Shown here one piece after another: positions 5,315 through 6,273 of a stretch of 6,273 nucleotides of DNA. Numbering within the stretch: the first letter of the stretch is position 1; every line of letters starts with the position of its first letter. The stretch covers positions 1-6,273 of the forward strand of contig JAISEZ010000140.1 of the NCBI GenBank assembly GCA_031263835.1. The letters are read 5' to 3'. Under the pieces are notes generated by a model. It was not told where the DNA came from. It saw nothing but the letters and a program-made list of their open reading frames with translations, and did not search any database. A program made the position numbers and the translations under genes. This DNA is from Tannerella sp. GTDB taxonomy: Bacteria > Bacteroidota > Bacteroidia > Bacteroidales > Tannerellaceae.

Positions 5315-6273
5315 GTGATTAAGCAGCACATAACGATAGTCCGTAATCTGGCGACCGAGTTGCAGGCGTTCCTATCGGCTTCGGGGCATGACCGGGTATT
5401 TGTCCTTACGGACGTTCATACGCTGGAGAAATGCTATCCCCGCATACGCGAAATCCCTGCGCTGCAAGACGCGCACCTGATTACCATCGAAGCCGGCGAC
5501 ATGCACAAGGAACTGTCGCAGGTGGTGCGGATATGGGAGATTCTCGTGCACGGGGGAGCGTCGCGCAATTCCCTGCTGATTAATCTGGGCGGAGGAATGG
5601 TGAGCGACCTGGGCGGTTTTGCCGCAGCCACCTTCAAGCGCGGCATTCGCACGCTCAACCTCCCGACTACGCTGATGGCGGCCGTCGATGCAGCTGCGGG
5701 CGGCAAGACCGGCATCAATTTCTGCGGCCTGAAAAACGAAATCGGCGCCTTCCACCTGCCCGACGCCGTCCTGACGGACTGCGCGTTCCTGCGTACGCTC
5801 GACCGCGAGAACCTCCTCTCCGGCTACGCCGAGATGCTCAAGCACGGGCTGCTCAGTTCGGTCGTGAACTGGCGCGACGTCATCACCTTTGAACCCTGCG
5901 CCGACCCGCTCGACATCGACGCACTCAGCCGGCTAGTGGCTGCGTCGGTGGCCGTGAAGGAGCGCATCGTCGCGGAAGACCCGAAGGAACACGGTATCCG
6001 GAAGGCGCTCAACCTGGGACACACTGTCGGGCATGCATTCGAGAGTCTGTCGTTCGAGCGCCAGCGTCCTGTCGCGCACGGGCACGCCGTAGCCGCCGGT
6101 CTGGTCTGCGAGCTGTACCTTTCGCACAAATGCTGCGGTTTTCCCGTGGATGTGATGCGTCAGACCATCCGGTTTATCAAGGAATACTACCCGCCATTCG
6201 TTTTCGGCTGCGATGACTACGAGACACTCTACGAACGGATGACGCACGACAAGAAAAATGAAAGCGGACAAAT
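5315..6273 (+). CDS. aroB: 3-dehydroquinate synthase (3' end outside window)
   Basis: The frame is open from a GTG at 5315 to the window edge: 319 codons, against about 350 in the family, so only the last 30 or so residues are missing. The enzyme converts DAHP to 3-dehydroquinate, the second step of the shikimate pathway, using NAD and a divalent metal in the cytoplasm. Visible signatures are the NAD-binding GGGMVSDLGGFAAATFKRG (from residue 92), the substrate-contact segment AAGGKTGIN with K131, and YAEMLKHG with metal ligand E173. LNLGHTVGHAFE supplies H236 and AHGHAVAAG supplies H255, the other two expected ligands. The conserved DKKNE appears just before the edge. No ATG lies between the alaS stop and this region, so GTG 5315 (IKQHITIVRNL...) is the likely start. 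The short gap and shared strand suggest co-transcription with alaS; a separate promoter is not seen. Confidence 0.96.
   Translation, partial: MIKQHITIVRNLATELQAFLSASGHDRVFVLTDVHTLEKCYPRIREIPALQDAHLITIEAGDMHKELSQVVRIWEILVHGGASRNSLLINLGGGMVSDLGGFAAATFKRGIRTLNLPTTLMAAVDAAAGGKTGINFCGLKNEIGAFHLPDAVLTDCAFLRTLDRENLLSGYAEMLKHGLLSSVVNWRDVITFEPCADPLDIDALSRLVAASVAVKERIVAEDPKEHGIRKALNLGHTVGHAFESLSFERQRPVAHGHAVAAGLVCELYLSHKCCGFPVDVMRQTIRFIKEYYPPFVFGCDDYETLYERMTHDKKNESGQ

Noticed and set aside
5372..6271. Leftward frames opposite aroB
   Set aside because: They are antisense to the clear AroB signatures and have no family features.

Overview
The window looks like a chromosomal segment from a member of the Bacteroidota, most likely order Bacteroidales. 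Three things point there. The protein sequences of the M23 peptidase, MerR regulator, AlaRS and AroB resemble Bacteroides/Parabacteroides-type versions. The only recognisable promoters are of the Bacteroides -33 TTTG / -7 TAnnTTTG type. Clear Shine-Dalgarno sequences are missing upstream of the starts. The genes are GC-rich, whereas the one regulatory intergenic region (about 2560-2665) is strikingly AT-rich. The genus cannot be fixed from the sequence alone.

Layout: (1) 1-546, plus strand: the C-terminal part of a protein that begins with an ankyrin-like helix pair and is otherwise unrecognised. (2) 547-1132: a 586-bp gene-free region between two convergent genes. It holds a cluster of three hairpins (597-677), a 21-bp tandem repeat array of about 14 in-register copies (784-1068), and four copies of a 7-bp repeat that run into the stop codon of the next gene. 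(3) 1133-2560, minus strand: a two-gene unit, transcribed from right to left, of a membrane-anchored M23 peptidase followed by a short MerR-family regulator. The 114-bp spacer between them consists largely of 8-bp repeats that form a perfect 21-bp inverted repeat ending nine bases before the merR start codon. (4) 2561-2665: a divergent promoter region in which the leftward and rightward promoters occupy almost the same DNA. (5) 2666-5287, plus strand: alaS, complete. (6) 5315 to the right edge, plus strand: aroB, starting at GTG, lacking its C-terminus because the window ends.

How the genes fit together: alaS and aroB are housekeeping genes (tRNA charging; shikimate pathway) and are probably co-transcribed, with a 27-bp gap. 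The M23 peptidase acts on the cell wall outside the inner membrane, and the MerR protein may control its own operon and perhaps alaS, because a dyad lies in the promoter spacer where MerR proteins usually bind. That regulatory link is inference. I see no clear novel enzyme system. The unusual content is the non-coding repeat architecture around merR and the interlocked divergent promoters.
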